A stretch of DNA of 64,000 nucleotides, from positions 248,001 to 312,000 of the forward strand of contig NZ_NRIR01000004.1 in NCBI RefSeq assembly GCF_002282855.1. The letters are read 5' to 3'. The position numbers were made by a program, and so were the translations under genes. The DNA comes from Paraferrimonas sedimenticola (lineage in GTDB: Bacteria > Pseudomonadota > Gammaproteobacteria > Enterobacterales > Shewanellaceae). Below are positions 9,601 through 19,868 of the stretch, one piece after another; position 1 is the first letter of the stretch, and every line of letters starts with the position of its first letter. The notes under the pieces were generated by a model, which saw only the letters and a program-made list of their open reading frames with translations, was not told the DNA's origin and did no database searches.

Positions 9601-11908
9601 CATCTGGTTGACTGGCCCAGAATTGAACTTGAGCACCTGGGCCTACTTTTAAGGTGGTGCCTTTTTCGATCAGAACGGGCTTGTCAATGATATATAGGGC
9701 GCGGTCGTCGAGTGTAATCACACCATCCACTACCCCGTCAGTATCCAGATCTCCACCGGGCGTGCCGGGTAGGTCACCGGATAGGATTGAAGGCAGCTCA
9801 ATGCCACGGCTTACCAACATATGAAACTCTGACTCGAATTCGTACGTGGCTGAGTCTTGTGGGTCTAAGCCATTGCTCGCTGAAAAGCGAACTTTGAAGT
9901 TGATTAAGTGGTTGTTGGGCGTATCCTCTGAGACTTTAAAAGTGAAAGGACTCGAAACGCCAGTGACAACCCCTTCGGCATCGTAGGTCAAGCCATTGTC
10001 GTCGTTGTTAAAGGTACCTACGGAATCGTAATTAATCGTGTCGTTAACCCACTCAATATAAGGGTCAACGCCAATTGCACCGTCCACTTCGGCCGATAGT
10101 GTCACCTGTACATTGTCAGCCTGCCCCCATTGATTTCGAATCACTACCGCTAGGTCTATGGTTTCACCAGCATCGACTTTGCCGTTGTGATTGTTTTCAC
10201 CTGAAAGCTCTCTGTTATCCCACAAATAGTGTTCAAGATAACTCAGATTTGGCTTGGGTGTATTGGTCAAAGCCTGGTAGGCATCCACGCTAGAATGGAA
10301 AGAGGGAAACAGCATCAAATCGGTTTGATTACCCTGTTTTTTGACGCCCGTGGAAGCAACCTGGCCTGTAATGAAGCGAGAAGAATACTTTGCTTTGTCG
10401 TTAAAGCGGGTACGAGTAAGTGCAGCGATACCGGACACCACCGGAGCCGCCATCGACGTGCCATCCCATGCCGCGTAGCCACCGCCCGGTAAGGTCGAGA
10501 GAATATCGACACCAGGTGCCATCACCTCGTACTCTACCGAATCGTCGGCGACACAATCCCAATTAGAAAAGCTTGCTAAGTTGCTACCGGTTTTCGGATC
10601 TGGGAGTGGCGCCTCGGCCATAACGCCGATAACCCAAGGGTAGGCTGCTGGATAGATTCTTTGATTCCTAAATGGATCACAACTCGGGTCATTCGTTAAC
10701 CCGTTGTTCCCTGCTGAGGCCACTAAAACCGCTTGACCAAACGCAACTGCAAGCGCATCTTGCTCCGCTTGCGAGGGGCTAGTGCCACCAAAAGACATGT
10801 TGATGATATCAGCGCCGTTCTGTACCGCGTAGTAGATACCTTCGGCGATATCTGCGGAAGTCAAAATCCCTGTATATTGAGCGGCCTTAATTGCCATGAT
10901 CTTGACATTGGGCGCAACGCCAACACCACCTTCATTGTTGTTTTTCTTTGCCGCAATAATACCAGCCACATGAGTGCCGTGGCCGTGGTCGTCCATAGGA
11001 TCACCGTGATGATCCCACTGAGAACCGAGGACAGAGACTCCGTGTATATCGTCCCTAAAACCGTTACCATCGTTATCGATTCCATCTCCGGCTACTTCGG
11101 ATTGGTTAACCCACATATTCAGTCTAAGGTCGGGGTGGGTATAGTCCACACCCGAGTCGATCACTGCGACAACAATTTCTGGGTTACCGCCAGCAGGTAA
11201 CTCGTTGCCCTCTAGCCATTGCCAAGCTTTTGCAACATTTGTGGAGTCCAAATGCCATTGTTCAGATACTCGCGGGTCGTTTGCTTCACTGACACTAGCC
11301 AAAACGCTCGCGTCAACGCTAGGCTGGCCGGTTAATTGGCGAACTTGTAGTTCCTCAACCAACTCGACATCTGGTCGTGATGCTAGCTGAGATATGACCA
11401 TGTCTCGCTCGTCGGCATTGGCTAACTTCACTTTGTGCCAACGCTTTAGCTGGGCGAGCGCCTTCTGGCTTTGCACGGACACTGTCCCACTTTGCATCAT
11501 GGTTGGTCGTGGCGTTCCTTCAAATAACGGCTCGGTTTCGAGACCATCAAAGACGTCTCCCAAAGACTGCGCACTAGCTTGCGAGGTTGAAATCGCTACG
11601 AAGCTTGATGGTGCTAACTTGACCAATAGCTCGTCGGAAACACAATCGTGCCCTTTGCATCGATTTATTTTTGATTCAATGTCTGATTGAGGAGAACCAA
11701 TTGGCTCGAGCGATCGATATGGCCCACGAAAAGAAGTAATCTTTTGCAGCTCTGCCACATCTGGCAAACTTTGAAGAGCTTCAGAACCTAACGATTGTCG
11801 ACTATGGTCGACGATATCCTCGCGTTGTGCCAAAGAGTTAGCCGACACAAAGATGGATGAGACAAGTAGTGCAGATGAGATTGCGTTGAGCGTCGCCTTT
11901 ACAGCCAT
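3677..11908 (-). CDS. Giant secreted multidomain subtilisin-like protease with GlyGly-CTERM tail
   Basis: This 2743-residue exoprotein begins with a signal peptide (about 1-27) and a propeptide. A peptidase S8 domain runs from about 215 to 530, with Asp251 (VIDSG), His310 (HGTHVAG), oxyanion Asn401 and Ser485 (GTSMAAP). Then come a beta-helix-like segment (735-960), a C-type-lectin-like domain with a Cys-rich insert (975-1240), Fn3 (1455-1548), IPT/TIG (1648-1735), a cohesin-like domain (1735-1865), a carboxypeptidase-regulatory and dockerin-like part (1865-1982), a second cohesin-like domain (2025-2145), thrombospondin-type-3 calcium repeats (2155-2260), RCC1-like repeats (2270-2610), a Pro-Glu-Lys tract (2625-2704) and SGGG (2708-2711) followed by a hydrophobic stretch and arginines. 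That tail is the GlyGly-CTERM signal cleaved by rhombosortase, usually on type II secretion substrates. The ribosome-binding site AGGAAG precedes the ATG. The protein is likely released or surface-anchored and binds glycan or protein. Confidence 0.93.
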   Translation of the reverse strand: MAVKATLNAISSALLVSSIFVSANSLAQREDIVDHSRQSLGSEALQSLPDVAELQKITSFRGPYRSLEPIGSPQSDIESKINRCKGHDCVSDELLVKLAPSSFVAISTSQASAQSLGDVFDGLETEPLFEGTPRPTMMQSGTVSVQSQKALAQLKRWHKVKLANADERDMVISQLASRPDVELVEELQVRQLTGQPSVDASVLASVSEANDPRVSEQWHLDSTNVAKAWQWLEGNELPAGGNPEIVVAVIDSGVDYTHPDLRLNMWVNQSEVAGDGIDNDGNGFRDDIHGVSVLGSQWDHHGDPMDDHGHGTHVAGIIAAKKNNNEGGVGVAPNVKIMAIKAAQYTGILTSADIAEGIYYAVQNGADIINMSFGGTSPSQAEQDALAVAFGQAVLVASAGNNGLTNDPSCDPFRNQRIYPAAYPWVIGVMAEAPLPDPKTGSNLASFSNWDCVADDSVEYEVMAPGVDILSTLPGGGYAAWDGTSMAAPVVSGIAALTRTRFNDKAKYSSRFITGQVASTGVKKQGNQTDLMLFPSFHSSVDAYQALTNTPKPNLSYLEHYLWDNRELSGENNHNGKVDAGETIDLAVVIRNQWGQADNVQVTLSAEVDGAIGVDPYIEWVNDTINYDSVGTFNNDDNGLTYDAEGVVTGVSSPFTFKVSEDTPNNHLINFKVRFSASNGLDPQDSATYEFESEFHMLVSRGIELPSILSGDLPGTPGGDLDTDGVVDGVITLDDRALYIIDKPVLIEKGTTLKVGPGAQVQFWASQPDDAYAVFQNSYLQVEGSLKVEGSVERPVELTPSALYPNRMVYIKAQQAQDVEIEYAHLTNLYLDGRQTDKISHSEFRRGVKSGLLVYEKDSGGYWKDRYSFVLDSKEVNSSRFKNVGYTSEYNSDSVIHRGYEAFNLPTGLAGSIVENSYITNTEHTYSDVYNERTIGSNNVFLGNFNEAPNGSKYVSRLYSPNKSVNIHIGVSERLDFEGKYYYQVKLGSGDVYTVADLIKHTDIAGHLATISSPQEFDAISDWMYLNSNSMEGNDLYAGVGYVLQDSGDYKWMNGEEPLFDFLQGQVLWNQRTSNPSHAVITGTRPLLDYYYSKLGDFINSYLNCYGSTANPNYCEFDPESREDGAWLEQRFEKAAADYLVVYWHQQLSQFSFDSFEECKAADHYECRYVNSEEEWFENKRSQWLSSCESGYQHDCKYRPVDFELWKDAWLAEYDSEYANVRVNPNQSSTSFILELSEDPGRTVLQSMIRDYVENQLDQNSSFVNNAFLNRNWNLQPETWLRIQTNNKYGTEAGYEDFSNNYWGTTSKFLIDQSVIDYHNDFNKNLAKVTPFLETAPESAYPFVVDVQMMDGEGTLRTDAKFSAETMSWEVKFNRDMDTQIQPKASFGPDYPYTDFPVTGDWIDARTWKGQAFVSPVASDGYQYVRVAGAVAADDAWLVSGNDYARFRFQVDNSGLEALTLQASGGEGFVDLSWSQDDFDTFYGFNLYRSTNPEHGFQRIHQSLLDQGTRNYRDENVEPGQKYYYYFKVVSAAGESEASNTSSATPIDTVLPVISHTPISHAGFGGNVLVKATVTDNIGVQGVTLYYRTKNDATYQTVAMVSQQNSQYQASVPGSVVKSPGVEYFIEATDGAGYAFSGRAATPHFISVNDAPVVNIVEPVTGPSVGGTNITISGYNFKENASIHLGSSVCESPQWVSSYELTCISAAHHPATVDVSVTNPDGKSIRKPSAYTYSADNVTAGIGDFEVGFGQALDVPVRVSGVSGLKALELDVSFDPQILKLESVRKGSMIASWSISDNQDVSGKVRIAAASAGSSASGDGNLIQLEFSVIGTEEVVSNIELDNIILNDGAITAATYSGQVKLLAGHTISGHVRHWLDNSALVDAVVMLNNGISVSTTSESGQYSHAGLRQGSYVLRADKTDQAEGISAYDASLMLQHISGVALLSGYGFKSADLNGDGRISAMEANSVLEHAAGLITLPLPGTVSVWQFSPPEISLNNLTQDKPNQDFTGYLMGDSSGSSLTSSTVASTLLAGAKLYNRREIDGGLVALDLYVFVDDMDVSAFEALVEIDSELVDLISIDLVNEAASWTVVSNWLNENQLKLATASSKSLTQNGVFLTLKLRPKTPIDSQLKLTDMLLNETAISDSTMEVTREASDVDGDGMPDYWELMYGLDPFDSQDANKDADSDGLSNLEEYLAGTIPTNSDSDGDGVKDGNDAFPLDPNEWHDSSGNGVGDRKDPDLDGDGVANFVDPDETNPNESDYQQFLTPELNGQWLASGDSYVAMLDQNGALYLLGEYGGDPNVEMRKVVSESIWRSLSSDGENLNLIDVYGGLWELTPSLSFELIDDEQQWLQMANGKGFTAALTADGRLWLSGSLAGKSFGGKLVSQELAYDFAQVAVGDNHLLALAQSGELFAIGLNDFGQLGTGDVADANQLTPLDAGEQWVAIAAGQAHSVALKADGSLWRWGSQYADDYGHEFEPRQVGQSHLWVSISAAGESSFARSLDGKIWAWGKGAEGQLGIGMDSYALEPRLVDDGCVSYFCNWVAVDAGLLVTVAQDNSGGVWLWGASQSGRLIPDSDGSVFSPVRLESSVQIASDSDGDGVHDGADLKPTIRLQAPLFIREEEPEPEPKPEPKPEPEPKPEPEPKPEPEPKPEPEPKPEPEPKPEPEPKPEPEPKPEPEPKPEPEPKPEPEPKPEPEPEPEPKKESGGGALSAWLSVALLILTRLRRKGCRVNPTIRRFSR
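3842..4003 (-). repeat. 18-bp tandem repeat encoding the Pro-Glu-Lys tract
   Basis: An 18-bp unit (plus strand CTTCGGCTCTGGTTCTGG) recurs at 3842, 3860, 3878, 3896, 3914, 3932, 3950 and 3968, with a one-base variant at 3986 and looser copies on both sides. Each unit encodes six residues of PEPEPK on the minus strand, so gain or loss of a copy keeps the frame. The near-identical DNA suggests recent expansion by slippage. In the protein it is a rigid charged spacer between the RCC1-like region and the C-terminal sorting signal. Confidence 0.95.
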
Positions 11909-11942
11909 AATTCAGCTTCCTGCCAGAAAAAAGTCGGCCCGA

Positions 11943-11971
11943 ACTATACTGCCTTATCACTACAGCTACAA
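11943..11971 (-). promoter_or_regulatory. Possible sigma-70 promoter of the giant protease gene
   Basis: On the minus strand TATAGT (11948-11943, 5 of 6 to the -10 consensus) lies 17 bp after TTGTAG (11971-11966, only the TTG of the -35 box matching). It sits about 35 bp upstream of the protease ATG. The -10 and spacing are good and the -35 is weak, so an activator may be needed. The remaining bases up to the glnE stop at 12200 are A+T-rich and show nothing else I can name. Confidence 0.4.
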
Positions 11972-12199
11972 ATTACCCCAAAAGATACAAGAACCCAGTC
12001 ACAAGCACACCTCAATCGAGAAACAAAAGCACACCAGAAGCCACGCTCTACAAAAAACCATTAACATCTGAATGCATTTTTTGCAACATGGGTTCGCCTC
12101 AGACTTTTAGCTCGTATCAACGCAGGAATTGACACAATATCCACAGGCATTGGTACTTTTTGGGAATTGATGTTTTCTCTTGCCATTTCCTGTCCATAT

Positions 12200-15055
12200 T
12201 TAGCGTTCCAGCACCCCACGCCAGATCTCAGCTACTTGCTCCATCGCGCCCGTCACCGCTTCCGGATAACGATACCCCTGCCCTGCCAAAGTGCTGCGAT
12301 GACTGGCATCGCGCAACTCGCAATAAGCGTTAATCAGCGCCTGCGCTTGCGCCACCGGCAAACACTCAGCCGCGGCTAAGTCTTCTAGAATCCGTACATT
12401 ATCGGACCATCGGCATAGCTCAGGATTAGACGGCGCGTGCTTAAGCACCAAATACTGAGCAATAAACTCAACATCGGTAATGCCACCAATGCCTTGCTTA
12501 AGGTCTACTTCGGCCTTAGTGTCCAACAAGTGGTCGCGCATCTTAGCGCGCATTTTGACTACCTCATCGCGCAAGGTCGCCTCGTCCATACCGCGCGTCA
12601 GCACAGTCTGGCGAATCTGATTGTAGCCAGCGGTGAGTTCGCTATCACCATATACCACGCGCGCTCGGCACAGCGCCTGATGCTCCCACACCCAAGCTTC
12701 TTGGGTCTGGTACTCGCCAAAGCGCTCCAACTCGCTAACCAAGAGGCCCGACGCACCGGAGGGTCGCAAGCGCATATCCACTTCGTACAAAATGCCGGAC
12801 GGTGTACGAGTAGAGAACAGGTGCAATATTCGCTGCGCCAACTTTAAATAAAAATGATGGGTGTCTAACGGGCGCTTGTCACCATCGGTCTGGCCCACAA
12901 TCGCCTTGTGCAAGAACACCAAATCCAAGTCCGAGCCGTAGCCCAGCTCTAGACCACCGGCCTTACCGTAGGCCACCACCATAAAGCCAGTTTCGCCCGG
13001 CTCTAGTTGCTGTGGAGCACCGTGGCGAGCCGCCACTTGATCCCAAGCCAGCTGCACCACTTGCTCTATGATGGCCTCTGCCAAATAAGTTAAGTGATCG
13101 CTCACTTCCATCACAGGCAACACACCGGTGACATCGGCCGCGGCAATCTTTAACTGCTGAGCCAGCTTAAACTGACGCAGCCCTTCCATTTGCCCTTCCA
13201 CATCATCTTCGCTAATGCGCAACAAGTACTGGCGCAACTCGGAGGGGTAATCCTCAAGGGCGGTTGGGTTGTAAAGAAGTACTGGGTCGATGAGCTCGTC
13301 TAACAGAATCGGAAAACGCGACAACTGCTCGGTGATCCAAGGGCTGGCCTGACACAAGCGCAGCAACTGAGCGCGAGCGCCGGGGTTTTCCTGAAGCAAT
13401 TCAAGGTAAGTGGTTCGCGTCAGAATTTGCTCGAGCACCTTGGAAACCCGCTCAAACACCTGCACTGCGTTGCCATAATTAGCGCAATCAGAGATCAACG
13501 CCGGCATTAATTTATCCAGGGTCTCGCGCCCACGAGGACCGATTCGACGGCGCTCGCACTGGTCTTGATAGCCTTGTAGCGCTTTTACAAAGGACTCGGG
13601 CTCAGCCAAGGCTTCTTGCGCCACCGACAACGCCAGCTCGCTATCGCTGGATTGCCACAACAGCTGACTCCAACTAGCCTGCTCTTCCTGCTCTTCTTCG
13701 CCGCCTATGGTGTCGAGGAAGATGCTATGAATGGATCGCATGGCCTGCTCAATGGCCTCTCGCAGCGCTTGCGGCGAGTCGTACCCCATACTCTGGCACA
13801 AGCGCTGCCAGTCGAGTTCGTTGTCTGGAAGGGTCTGAGTTTGGCGGTCATCAATGGCTTGCAACAAGTTCTCAGTACGGCGCAAACAATCGTAACTGGC
13901 TCGCAGTTGTTGCGAGTGAATCGCGCTGAGCTGCCCTAAGGCCTGCAACTCTTCAAGGGCCAAGTACAAACTCTGACATCGCAGACTAGGCTCGCGACCA
14001 CCTCGAATAAGTTGCAGCGATTGCACCACAAACTCGACTTCGCGAATGCCGCCCTGCCCTAGTTTGATATTGTCGGTCAGCTGGCGCCGACGCACTTCCT
14101 GAGCGATCATCTGCTTCATTTTTCTAAGAGCATCCACCGCCGAGAAATCCAAGTAGCGACGGTAAACAAAGGGGCGCAATAGCTCTTTTAACTGGCTAAC
14201 TTGCTCACAGCGCTCGCCAAGCACACGGGCTTTGACCATGGCGTAGCGCTCCCAATCGCGCCCTTGCTCCTGATAATAGTCTTCCAAGGCTTGAAAGCTC
14301 ACCACCAAAGGTCCTGAGTCGCCAAAGGGCCGTAATCGCATGTCCACTCGATAGCAAAAACCATCGGCGGTGACCTGGTGTAGCAGGTTAACTAAGCGCT
14401 GCGCCAGACGAATAAAGTAGGCTTGGTTCTCAAGCGATCGACGTCCGCCTTGTGTATTGCCGTGCTGCTCAAAGCAGAAAATCAGGTCGATGTCTGAGGA
14501 AAAGTTAAGCTCACGGCCGCCGAGCTTACCCATGCCGATAACCAAGAGTTGCTGCTCGCTGCCATCCTCCGCCATTGGCAGTCCGCTACCGGGTTTCATC
14601 TCTTCGACCAGCCAATCGCGGGCGCCCAAAATTAGCGCTTCGGCCAAGTCGGACAGCTGTGCCATACACTCTTGCAAGGTGGCCAAGTTGCAGATGTCTC
14701 GCCAAGCGATGGCGCACATCTGACGATTGCGAAACTGACGCAACACTCGCTTGGCACTGTTCTCATCGCGCACTTCGGCCAAGACTTGGGTTATCTCTGC
14801 GCGATACTGACTCAAGTCGGGATTGGTGTGAACGCCGTGCTCACTGAGCAGTACTTCAATCCAGTGTGGGTTTCGCAGTAATTGTTTGGCAACGAAGTCT
14901 GAAGCGCCCAGAACTGCTTCAAGTAAACGGGCATCCTGTTCCGCAAGCGAATCAATCAGCTCGCCGGACTTATCGGCAAGTTCTTGCCAATATTGGTTTT
15001 TTGTTGATTCGAGGAGAGTAAATTGAGGCTTGTTGCTGACGGCATCAGTGGCCAT
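12200..15055 (-). CDS. glnE: Bifunctional glutamine-synthetase adenylyltransferase/deadenylase
   Basis: GlnE adjusts nitrogen assimilation by adding AMP to, or removing it from, glutamine synthetase in response to PII. Two nucleotidyltransferase domains are visible: an N-terminal one (GMGKLGG at about 174-180, followed by SDIDLIF) for AMP removal, and a C-terminal one near residue 700 (AYGKAGG followed by SDLDLVF) for adenylylation, with helical linkers between. I choose the ATG at 15055 (951 residues, close to 946 in E. coli). It has an AGGAC site 8 bases upstream and avoids overlap with the divergent lipoprotein gene. A longer frame begins at 15106 but its first 17 residues look unlike the family. 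Confidence 0.95.
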   Translation of the reverse strand: MATDAVSNKPQFTLLESTKNQYWQELADKSGELIDSLAEQDARLLEAVLGASDFVAKQLLRNPHWIEVLLSEHGVHTNPDLSQYRAEITQVLAEVRDENSAKRVLRQFRNRQMCAIAWRDICNLATLQECMAQLSDLAEALILGARDWLVEEMKPGSGLPMAEDGSEQQLLVIGMGKLGGRELNFSSDIDLIFCFEQHGNTQGGRRSLENQAYFIRLAQRLVNLLHQVTADGFCYRVDMRLRPFGDSGPLVVSFQALEDYYQEQGRDWERYAMVKARVLGERCEQVSQLKELLRPFVYRRYLDFSAVDALRKMKQMIAQEVRRRQLTDNIKLGQGGIREVEFVVQSLQLIRGGREPSLRCQSLYLALEELQALGQLSAIHSQQLRASYDCLRRTENLLQAIDDRQTQTLPDNELDWQRLCQSMGYDSPQALREAIEQAMRSIHSIFLDTIGGEEEQEEQASWSQLLWQSSDSELALSVAQEALAEPESFVKALQGYQDQCERRRIGPRGRETLDKLMPALISDCANYGNAVQVFERVSKVLEQILTRTTYLELLQENPGARAQLLRLCQASPWITEQLSRFPILLDELIDPVLLYNPTALEDYPSELRQYLLRISEDDVEGQMEGLRQFKLAQQLKIAAADVTGVLPVMEVSDHLTYLAEAIIEQVVQLAWDQVAARHGAPQQLEPGETGFMVVAYGKAGGLELGYGSDLDLVFLHKAIVGQTDGDKRPLDTHHFYLKLAQRILHLFSTRTPSGILYEVDMRLRPSGASGLLVSELERFGEYQTQEAWVWEHQALCRARVVYGDSELTAGYNQIRQTVLTRGMDEATLRDEVVKMRAKMRDHLLDTKAEVDLKQGIGGITDVEFIAQYLVLKHAPSNPELCRWSDNVRILEDLAAAECLPVAQAQALINAYCELRDASHRSTLAGQGYRYPEAVTGAMEQVAEIWRGVLER

Positions 15056-15131
15056 AATAACGTCCTGATAATAAAGCTTGGTTATACTTTCTAGCGAAGT
15101 TGCCAATCACTTTACCACTTATGGAGCAGGC

Positions 15132-16055
15132 ATGGCAGATAAGCTGGTACCTCTAATTCTACTCACTTTCGCCTTATTCTTGGGTGGCTGTGGCGATGAC
15201 CGCCCAGAAAAAATAGCCCATTACCAAGCGCAAAGTGCCCAACGCATCGAAAAGCTGGGGCAGATGCTCGACAATGGCGAAATTCGAAACGCCATGATGC
15301 TGAACCAATACGCTGATGTGCTCTCTCAAACTCGACCTGAATTGTCACCGCTGCTCAACCAATTAAAAACCGACGCCAGTCGCAACGGTCCATTGTTTCA
15401 GCAGTTGCAAACGCGTCTTGCTGATTTGAGCAACTCGGCCAACTTTTTGGATCTAGACGAGCAGTTAGACGAGGCCTATCAGCTCACTCAAGCGGCCGAT
15501 CCCAACAGCTATAACGACTTGCTGTCCGATCCATTGAATGTGATTGCCGACATGTCCAACGGCGAGCTCGCTCGCGTCAATGCCGTCAGTCAGGCCGCAT
15601 CACTGGCCGCCAACGGCGCTGAAGACTTTGGTGCTGGCAGCCAATTGGTGGGCAACCCGGCCTACGGCAGCTGGCAGACCAACTCGAGCGGCATGTCGTT
15701 TTGGGAATGGTACGGCATGTACGCGCTGTTCTCTAACTTGACCTCGCCGGTGCGCTACGACCGCTGGAGTCGCAATCGCGACTACAGCTATTACGGCGAC
15801 TACGGTCGCAAGCGTTACACCTCGCCAAAGACGGTGCGCAACGAACAAAAAACCTTTAGCCGCGACGGCCGTTTTAGTAGCCCCTATGCCAAGACCAACA
15901 AAGGCAGCGCGGGATTGTCCAAATCCAGCCAAGTCGCCCAACAAACCAAAAACCGTCCCGCCGGCGCTAAGTTTCGCTCGAACTACTCCAAAAGCTCGGG
16001 CGGTTTTCGAAGTTCTAGCAATCGCACAGCGCGCAGCACGCGCCGTGGCAAATAA
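15132..16055 (+). CDS. Hypothetical lipoprotein with basic Ser/Arg-rich tail
   Basis: This 307-residue protein has a lipoprotein signal ending in a lipobox (LFLGGC), so it should be lipid-anchored in the envelope. The start at 15132 is chosen because it places the signal peptide at the N-terminus and follows a GGAG site; an upstream in-frame ATG at 15078 would add 18 unlikely residues. The first half is helical and Gln/Leu-rich. The middle has a Trp/Tyr-rich patch (FWEWYGMYALFSN, about 190-200). The last 90 residues are strongly basic and Ser/Arg/Lys-rich, as if disordered or binding nucleic acid or LPS. It opens the DUF350/polyamine/PspA cluster; E. coli yjfM (DUF1190) occupies a comparable niche, but I cannot show homology. 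Confidence 0.8.
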   Translation: MADKLVPLILLTFALFLGGCGDDRPEKIAHYQAQSAQRIEKLGQMLDNGEIRNAMMLNQYADVLSQTRPELSPLLNQLKTDASRNGPLFQQLQTRLADLSNSANFLDLDEQLDEAYQLTQAADPNSYNDLLSDPLNVIADMSNGELARVNAVSQAASLAANGAEDFGAGSQLVGNPAYGSWQTNSSGMSFWEWYGMYALFSNLTSPVRYDRWSRNRDYSYYGDYGRKRYTSPKTVRNEQKTFSRDGRFSSPYAKTNKGSAGLSKSSQVAQQTKNRPAGAKFRSNYSKSSGGFRSSSNRTARSTRRGK

Positions 16056-16073
16056 TCGTAAGGAAACCCACGC

Positions 16074-16967
16074 ATGATGAACGACATTGGTATTTCCCAG
16101 GAGCTTGCCATCATTCTGGTCATAGACCTAGCCATTGCTATGCTGTTGCTGACTTTGATGCGCTACATTCAAGGCTGGTGGGGTCGAGTTAACACCACTC
16201 ACGAACTCGCAGAAAAAGACAATTTCGCCTTTGGCATCAGCACCGCCGGTGCAGTGCTGGCGTTAGCCATAGTATTGACCGGAGCAATTACCGGTGAAGC
16301 CGCTGAGTCATATTTGATGGAAGCCATTGGCATGACAGCCTACGGCGGTTTTGGCTTGATCCTGATTAAACTCGGACGCTGGCTGCACGACAAAGTGGCA
16401 CTCAATCAAATCGATAAACCCACTCTGATTGTCGAAGGCAACATGGCGGTTGCCGTGGTAGACGCCAGTGTCGCGATTGCCACAGCCATCATCATTCGCG
16501 CGAATTTATTGTGGGCCGAAGGACTGTCGATTAACACCTTCATCGCCATATTCTCGGGCTTTCTCGTCGCTCAATTCATGCTGTTAGTGATGACTCGACT
16601 GCGCGAGTACCTATACCAAAGACGCAATCCCAACGGTGGCTTACAAGTGGCCTTAGCCCAAGGTCAGCTAGCCATCGCCATTCGTCACGGTGGCTATTTA
16701 GTGGCGCTCGCGCTGACCTTTAAGTCCGCTAGTTACTTCATTGTCTTTGATGAATTCGCTTACTTGACCAACATAGTTGGCTGGCTTATTTATTCAGTGG
16801 TCATGTTGTTTGTACTCTCAATTCTGCTGATGATTGCAAAACGCTTGGTGTTAGCCAATGTCAATTTGACTCGAGAGGTTGACCAGCAGCAGAACGTAGG
16901 TGTGGCCACTATCGAGATGTGCATTAGCATAGGTATCGCTCTGATTCTGACGTCACTAATGGCATGA
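16074..16967 (+). CDS. DUF350 membrane protein (YjfL type, duplicated)
   Basis: This 297-residue integral membrane protein has about eight hydrophobic segments. They are arranged as two similar four-helix halves, each with a polar FGIS- or VALA-like turn, which is the duplicated DUF350 arrangement. The AAGGAA site lies 8 bases before the first of two adjacent ATG codons. Its stop overlaps the start of the polyamine-synthase gene by 4 bp (ATGA), so the two are translationally coupled. The biochemical role of DUF350 is not established. The family recurs next to PspA-like and YjfK-like proteins, as in the E. coli yjf cluster, which points to a part in membrane maintenance. Confidence 0.85.
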   Translation: MMNDIGISQELAIILVIDLAIAMLLLTLMRYIQGWWGRVNTTHELAEKDNFAFGISTAGAVLALAIVLTGAITGEAAESYLMEAIGMTAYGGFGLILIKLGRWLHDKVALNQIDKPTLIVEGNMAVAVVDASVAIATAIIIRANLLWAEGLSINTFIAIFSGFLVAQFMLLVMTRLREYLYQRRNPNGGLQVALAQGQLAIAIRHGGYLVALALTFKSASYFIVFDEFAYLTNIVGWLIYSVVMLFVLSILLMIAKRLVLANVNLTREVDQQQNVGVATIEMCISIGIALILTSLMA

Positions 16968-18667
16968 CCCGACGCCAACTGGCCAGATTCGATGATGTCC
17001 TGCTACTGGGCATCATGACGGTACTCGCTGGCTGTGGATTAATCTACGAGTACTTGCTATCCCACTACGCTGGGCGCGTGTTAGGCGCCATGGACTCGGC
17101 AATCTTCACCATGATTGGTTTGATGATTGTCTCCATGGGCTTAGGCGCATTTGCCGCGCGCTCGGTGCGCTGTGCGTTCTCAGGCTTCGCGGTGCTAGAG
17201 CTACTAGTGGCAATCATTGGCTCAGTGGCGATTCTGCTAACTGCAGCAATTATCGGCCTCACCCAAGTGCTACCTGCGGTGCTGGCCGACACCTTTGGCT
17301 TACCCCAAGAACTTGCCCCGAGTGGCGGCGTGCTGGCTCGTCTGCAAAAGCTAGCGCAATACCTGCCCTATGTTTGGGGCGTGATACTGGGCTGGTTTAT
17401 CGGCATGGAAATCCCCCTGATTGCACGTGTCCGTCAAGACTTAGCCAGCGAGCACCTCAAACACAACGCAGGCACCATTTACGGCGCGGATTACATAGGT
17501 GCCGGCATAGGCGCCGCGATTTGGGTGCTTTGGATGCTCACCATCAACACTCAAACTGCCGCAGCCATTACCGCCAGCGTCAACCTGATTGCAGGCCTTG
17601 CCTTTCTGTGGCGCTATTGGGGGCACATTCGGCGCCCCAAACTCTTAGCCGGTTTACACGGAATCGCAGCCATTCTGCTGATGGTGTTGGCCTGGCAAGG
17701 TCCAGACTGGCAGCACCAATTCAACAACCTTCTCTACCAAGACAAAGTGGTGTTCAACCAAGACACTCGCTTTCAAAAGATAGTATTAACCGAGCGCCAG
17801 CTGGGTACTCAAAGCGCGCCTGTGTACTCTTTGTACCTCAACGGGCGCTTGCAGTTCTCCAGCCAGGACGAAGCGGTTTATCACAGCTTTTTGGTGCATC
17901 CGGCGATGGCCGCCAGCGCACGTCAGGAGCAAGTGTTAATCATTGGCGGCGGCGATGGCCTTGCCTTGAAGCACGTGCTGCAATGGCACCCCCAGCGAGT
18001 GACTTTGATGGACCTCGACGAGCAGTTGGTACGCACTTTTAAAGAGCCCGAGGCTGTATTTAGTCGTCGAATTGCCACCGCTGTTTCCGAGCTCACCCAA
18101 AACTCACTCAAGGATCCACGCGTCGAATTGCGCTATGCCGACGCCTTTAATGGCGCTGATGAGCTAATCAGCGAAGGACGTTTTTACGATGTGATAGTGG
18201 TGGACTTACCCGACCCTAGCCACCCGGATATCAACAAGGTTTACAGTGACCAATTTTATGCCAAGCTTAATCAGCTATTAAGCGCAGACGGTGTCATTGC
18301 GGTGCAGTCCACAAGCCCCTACCACGCTCGTAAGGCGTTCATTTCTGTAGGAAAAACCCTAACTGCCGCTGGGTTTCGTGGCGTTGAGCAGTATCACCAT
18401 AACGTGCCGAGTTTCGGTCAATGGGGCTGGAGTATTGCCACCAAATCAGGTTTAAAGGCCAGTCAGCGATTAGCAAGATTGCAAGAGTGGCCAAGCATCG
18501 ACGAAACTTGGCTGACACCTCAATTGGCGCTCGCTGCATTTGCCTTCCCTGGCGACTTTTATAGGGATAAACAAGAGGTTAAGGTAAACCGATTTGGTTC
18601 TAATCAGTTGTATCAATACCATCAGCAAGCCTGGTCCCGAGGGCAGGGCTTAAATTTCAATGAATAG
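16964..18667 (+). CDS. Membrane-anchored polyamine aminopropyltransferase (spermidine synthase-like)
   Basis: This 567-residue protein has an N-terminal membrane domain of about seven helices (roughly 1-245) and a C-terminal spermidine-synthase fold. The nucleotide-binding GGGDG motif is near 328-332, followed by the acidic MDLDEQ strand end and VDLPDPSHP, the family's decarboxylated-SAM/putrescine site region. The family joins an aminopropyl group to a polyamine or related acceptor, and the membrane domain suggests the reaction is tied to the bilayer. The gene overlaps DUF350 by 4 bp. A palindrome-rich 63-bp gap separates it from the DUF2170 gene. The acceptor is unknown and may not be putrescine. 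Confidence 0.87.
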   Translation: MTRRQLARFDDVLLLGIMTVLAGCGLIYEYLLSHYAGRVLGAMDSAIFTMIGLMIVSMGLGAFAARSVRCAFSGFAVLELLVAIIGSVAILLTAAIIGLTQVLPAVLADTFGLPQELAPSGGVLARLQKLAQYLPYVWGVILGWFIGMEIPLIARVRQDLASEHLKHNAGTIYGADYIGAGIGAAIWVLWMLTINTQTAAAITASVNLIAGLAFLWRYWGHIRRPKLLAGLHGIAAILLMVLAWQGPDWQHQFNNLLYQDKVVFNQDTRFQKIVLTERQLGTQSAPVYSLYLNGRLQFSSQDEAVYHSFLVHPAMAASARQEQVLIIGGGDGLALKHVLQWHPQRVTLMDLDEQLVRTFKEPEAVFSRRIATAVSELTQNSLKDPRVELRYADAFNGADELISEGRFYDVIVVDLPDPSHPDINKVYSDQFYAKLNQLLSADGVIAVQSTSPYHARKAFISVGKTLTAAGFRGVEQYHHNVPSFGQWGWSIATKSGLKASQRLARLQEWPSIDETWLTPQLALAAFAFPGDFYRDKQEVKVNRFGSNQLYQYHQQAWSRGQGLNFNE

Positions 18668-18673
18668 CATGTT

Positions 18674-18717
18674 GACATATTATGTCGAGGTGCTAAGGTT
18701 AACGGACATAATATGTC
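18674..18717. promoter_or_regulatory. Paired 13-bp palindromic operator upstream of the DUF2170-PspA genes
   Basis: GACATATTATGTC at 18674-18686 and GACATAATATGTC at 18705-18717 are each perfect palindromes around one central base, and each is the exact reverse complement of the other. Their centres are 31 bp apart, about three helical turns, so two dimers would sit on the same face of the DNA. A -35-like TTGACA (18672-18677) overlaps the first copy, and the second ends 13 bases before the chosen ATG. This indicates a repressor-type operator giving the second half of the cluster its own control. The regulator is not identified. Confidence 0.75.
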
Positions 18718-18730
18718 AGAGAGGACACTT

Positions 18731-19144
18731 ATGAACATTCATACTATCGCCAATCACCTGAATCAGTTGGGTGACAACAGCCACACTGGATTTAAGTTCG
18801 ATTGCTTACCAATCGCTGGCGAAGTGGAAGTTTTGCAGGTTAGTTTGGCTGGACGCGAAGAGCTGCCAGTGTTTGTTTCCGTCACCGACGATCAAATCCT
18901 GTGCATCAGCTACTTGTGGGACGAGCAAGAAGTGGATTTGAGCCGACGTACCGAAATGCTGGAAACCATGTTGGAACTCAACATTCCCATGCCTCTGTCG
19001 TCGTTCGCCAAGGTCGACAACAAGTACGTAGTATTTGGCGCTCTGTCGGTGTCATCGAGCATGGAAGACGTCGAACACGAGCTAGCCCTACTGTCGGATA
19101 ACTGCTTAGAAGTTATCGATGAAATGGCCCAGTACCTGAAGTAA
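18731..19144 (+). CDS. DUF2170 family protein (YjfI type)
   Basis: This is a 137-residue soluble alpha/beta protein with no signal peptide or cysteine motif, resembling E. coli YjfI. The ATG at 18731 is preferred because GAGAGG lies at proper spacing before it. The upstream in-frame ATG at 18713 lies inside the operator palindrome and would add six residues. The sequence has an acidic second half (SMEDVEHELALLSDN). It is followed 28 bp later by PspA, and in E. coli the same families are neighbours (yjfI-yjfJ). The molecular function is unknown. Its position suggests a partner or regulator of the PspA-like protein. Confidence 0.85.
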   Translation: MNIHTIANHLNQLGDNSHTGFKFDCLPIAGEVEVLQVSLAGREELPVFVSVTDDQILCISYLWDEQEVDLSRRTEMLETMLELNIPMPLSSFAKVDNKYVVFGALSVSSSMEDVEHELALLSDNCLEVIDEMAQYLK

Positions 19145-19172
19145 TTCATTGAAATTTAGGGGAGAACCCAAA

Positions 19173-19865
19173 ATGAGTATTTTGAACAAATTAATGACCG
19201 TTTTGCGCGCCGGAGCACGTGAAGTGGGCGAGCAAATCGTAGACGCTAATTCGACCCGCATCTACGAGCAAGAAATTCGTGATGCCGAGAATCACCTAAC
19301 CAAAGCCAAGCGCGAACTGACCGATGTGATGGCCAAAGAAATGCAAGCCAATCGCGAAGTTGACCGCCTGAAGCGCAGCATCAGCGAGCATGAAGGCTAC
19401 GCTACTCAAGCGCTGAATCAAGGTGATGAAGCACTAGCACTAGAAGTGGCTGAGAAAATTGCACAGCTTGAAGCCGAGCTGGCCGAGCAACAAAGCTCGC
19501 TTGAAAGCTTCAGCGCCCACGCGGTACGCCTTAAAGAGCTGGTTAAAAAGTCCGAGCGTCAATTGGCGGATTACCAACGTCAGCTGAGCATGGTTAAGAC
19601 CACTGAGAGCGTGCAAAAGGCCACAGCGACCATTACCGACTCGTTTGCCAATAGCAACTCGAAACTGATGAACGCCAAAGAGTCGCTAGAGCGCATTAAG
19701 CAGCGCCAGCAGAATTTCGATGACCGCCTGAAAGCGTCAGAAGAGTTGCAAGCGCAAAACTCAGACAAGAGTCTGATGGACAAGCTAGAAGCCGCTGGCA
19801 TTGGCGAGCAAAAATCGAACGCCAGTTCGGTGCTCGACCGCCTCAAAGCCAAGAAGGCAGACTAG
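19173..19865 (+). CDS. PspA/IM30 family membrane-stress protein (YjfJ type)
   Basis: PspA/IM30 proteins coat and repair damaged inner membrane by forming ESCRT-III-like helical assemblies. This 230-residue copy has the short amphipathic N-terminus (SILNKLMTVLRAGARE) and then almost continuous coiled-coil helices rich in Glu, Lys, Gln and Leu to about residue 190, with no transmembrane segment. I choose the ATG at 19173 because GGGGAGA precedes it; the frame extends 8 residues further without a good site. No PspF, PspB or PspC gene is nearby, so control is unlikely to follow the classical psp operon. The palindromic operator upstream is the likelier switch. Confidence 0.92.
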   Translation: MSILNKLMTVLRAGAREVGEQIVDANSTRIYEQEIRDAENHLTKAKRELTDVMAKEMQANREVDRLKRSISEHEGYATQALNQGDEALALEVAEKIAQLEAELAEQQSSLESFSAHAVRLKELVKKSERQLADYQRQLSMVKTTESVQKATATITDSFANSNSKLMNAKESLERIKQRQQNFDDRLKASEELQAQNSDKSLMDKLEAAGIGEQKSNASSVLDRLKAKKAD

Positions 19866-19868
19866 GCC

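Noticed and set aside
15056-15106. Longer glnE N-terminus
   Set aside because: The extra 17 residues have no family likeness, overlap the divergent lipoprotein reading frame, and the ATG at 15055 has a good ribosome-binding site.
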